From NCBI GenBank assembly GCA_032207245.1, contig CM063502.1, positions 132,056,473-132,120,472 of the forward strand: a stretch of DNA of 64,000 nt. The letters are read 5' to 3'. Numbering within the stretch: position 1 is the first letter of the stretch; every line of letters begins with the position of its first letter. Under the pieces are notes generated by a model. That model was not told the DNA's origin and did no database searches. It saw nothing but the letters and a program-made list of their open reading frames with translations. Origin of the DNA: Pardosa pseudoannulata. Lineage: Eukaryota > Arthropoda > Arachnida > Araneae > Lycosidae. This document shows, one piece after another, positions 62,201-64,000 of the stretch. Made by a program: the position numbers and the translations under genes.

Positions 62201-64000
62201 CAGTTTGAAAGAGAGTTTTCTTTATAATAAGGATTAGAAACAAAACTGATTTATGGATAGTGTACTTATTAGATAACAAAACGTCGTTTCTATAATTAAT
62301 GTATATCAATTTAAGTAACGATATTATGTTTATTAAAATATTTACAAATAAATATTTGTTATAAGAAATAATACAATTGTAAAAAGTTTTATTCATATAA
62401 AAACTGGTCAAATATGCCCACTTTCAATATTTTAGTAAGTGGGTTCGAATTCCACTGTGGCATGAATGTTTGCATCATTCTGGAACATATTTTGGGCAAT
62501 TGTTTTCGCCTTTGTTAGTTTGCACCTAACAAAATGTTGATCATTGATACATCAACCAATTAATTTTTTTTAATTTCCAATAATTATCCTAAAAGCTATG
62601 AACATAATATAAGAGAAGTATTTCTGAATAGAATTATGAATGATGTCTATGACATGCCTAAAAATTCTGTCTATGAGATGAGAATATAAATAAAACTATA
62701 CCAGATAATTCCCCCGGATTTTTATTCTATATATGGAACAATATGTAGTCTTTAAAAAGAAATACTATGCAATACACCTCCTTTTTCTTTAAATTACTCG
62801 TTAAAATATAAATTAAATTAAAAAGTTATTCCAGAACTTTAAAAATCCTTAGGGAAGCTATCCATAGGAAGTTCACAAAGAAGCACCCTAAAATTTGTTT
62901 TCGGGGATGTAATTGAAAAACTTTAAAATGTATCATGAATACTTTATTTTTAATGTTTTAGAATCTTTAATATTTTAACATTTTTGTAATTTCGTAAATG
63001 CATCGATGTAAAGTCCATATTAAATCCTTCTTTTAAATACCGAAGAATATATGACATTTAATATGACACCAATAAATATAATTGTCTTTCTACTATCTAT
63101 ACTCGCTATATGATTTTAAATTAACCTTTGCGACGCAAAAGTTCGAAAGGCTACATATCTATATTCATTTTGTGAAGAGAAGATTTAATTATCAAAATGA
63201 CTTTATTGTACATAAGTCTTAGGAGACCACTAAAACTAATAATGATTTGTATAGACAATGTCAACCCCTTTTCTCCGGTTAGCTTCAAGCATATTCATTT
63301 TTAATGCTTCAGAAACTAATATAATGTTTTTTAAATTTAAAATTATTAGATGATATAAGTTTTAGAATTTTGTATAAATATATTCATAATTTATATTTTT
63401 AAACTATCATTTGTTTCTTACATTTTTCTTTAAAGTGGGATTCAACGCAAGTCAATATTTTGAATTTATGGCTTCATCAATTATCAGGATGCTCAAAATA
63501 CAAATCCCTGTTTTCGTTGACATAGGGAATTTATTCATGTTCCTTTAATTTAAATATTACAGTTCTTCAGCATAATACAGTTTCAATTCTGATTTTCTAT
63601 GCATCTATTTGTCCATAAAACATAACAAAAGTAATGAGACCTGTGTATTTGTCAAGATCTTTTTTTTTTACTTTAATCCACGAAGATGCAAAATAGAGCA
63701 AGATACCTTATTCAATATTTTGAAAATATACATATTTAAATTTTAAAAAATTGACTGAGGAACGCATTGTTTAAAGAAAATCTAAGTTGATTAACATAGT
63801 GATCTTGCCTTTTTCATACTGGCAAGATATATATGTATGAGAAATAAAACTGCATTTGTTGGCAGTCTGTATATTTAAAGTTAAATATGGGGATCTACTT
63901 GTAATTTAAGATTATTATTCGCATTAATATATACTTCAGTATTTTTTTCTAAAACTAAATTTCACTGGGAGGTTAAAATTTCTTAAGAGTATTATATAAG
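59226..64000. other. AT-rich DNA, no firm gene
   Basis: Strongly T-rich on the plus strand around 60300-60950. The frame at 59548-59787 (79 codons) is less biased than most (RNQNKVSLNNVLNLLQLS) but is unrecognised. A T-arm-like spot lies at 62438-62456. Confidence 0.4.
62438..62456 (+). repeat. tRNA T-arm-like sequence (possible SINE remnant)
   Basis: AGTGGGTTCGAATTCCACT folds as a 5-bp stem (AGTGG with CCACT) around GTTCGAATT and fits a B-box. It is followed by GTGGCATGAATG. No convincing A-box upstream. Confidence 0.35.

Overview
The window looks like non-coding, repeat-dominated DNA from an invertebrate animal nuclear genome. The basis is strong AT-richness, very long (TA)n microsatellites, tRNA-related SINE pieces, LTR, Helitron, piggyBac-like, Tc1 and pogo remnants, and no recognisable intact host exon. 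The mix would suit a mollusc (possibly a cephalopod) or an arachnid, but nothing seen here decides the taxon. No bacterial operon, CRISPR array, rRNA gene or intact tRNA gene was found. Most open frames of 60-100 codons are chance frames in AT-rich or (TA)n DNA and are not listed as genes.

Layout. 1-7.6 kb: palindromic microsatellites, a slightly GC-richer dispersed repeat (2.2-2.6 kb) with a relative at 33.5 kb, a T-rich block, and a tandem array of a ~0.9 kb unit (4.29-7.59 kb). 7.6-12.1 kb: unremarkable. 12.1-13.75 kb: a young, internally deleted Ty3/Gypsy-type LTR element on the minus strand. It has near-identical LTRs, a 4-bp target duplication, a polypurine tract and an open integrase frame. 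A 50-nt copy of the 3' half of tRNA-Trp sits where only an 18-nt primer-binding site is expected. It lies inside an older inverted pair of tRNA-like repeats (12.08 / 14.42 kb). 14.8-15.8 kb: a broken KRBA2-like integrase relic. 16.1 kb: long (TA)n. 18-22 kb and 27-31 kb: duplicated blocks, one of which carries a TTAA-flanked MITE whose empty site is preserved in the sister copy. 31.5-32.5 kb: pogo/Tigger-like and Tc1-like transposase relics. 32.7-37.3 kb: a diverged tandem array whose units carry a 3'-splice-site-like motif. 38.28-39.59 kb: a Helitron-type element with canonical TC...CTAGT ends between A and T. 40.8-48 kb: more tandem duplications, TTAA-flanked MITEs and a near-perfect palindrome. 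54.6-55.8 kb: a SINE-like tRNA-related block running into a complex microsatellite. The rest is AT-rich intergenic or intronic DNA.

No set of genes here works together as a pathway; the window is best read as a mobile-element graveyard with a few young insertions. The observation most worth following is the tRNA-Trp half in the LTR element. Its 5' boundary falls exactly after tRNA position 26, a commonly dimethylated guanosine that blocks reverse transcriptase, and it is joined directly to mid-integrase sequence.
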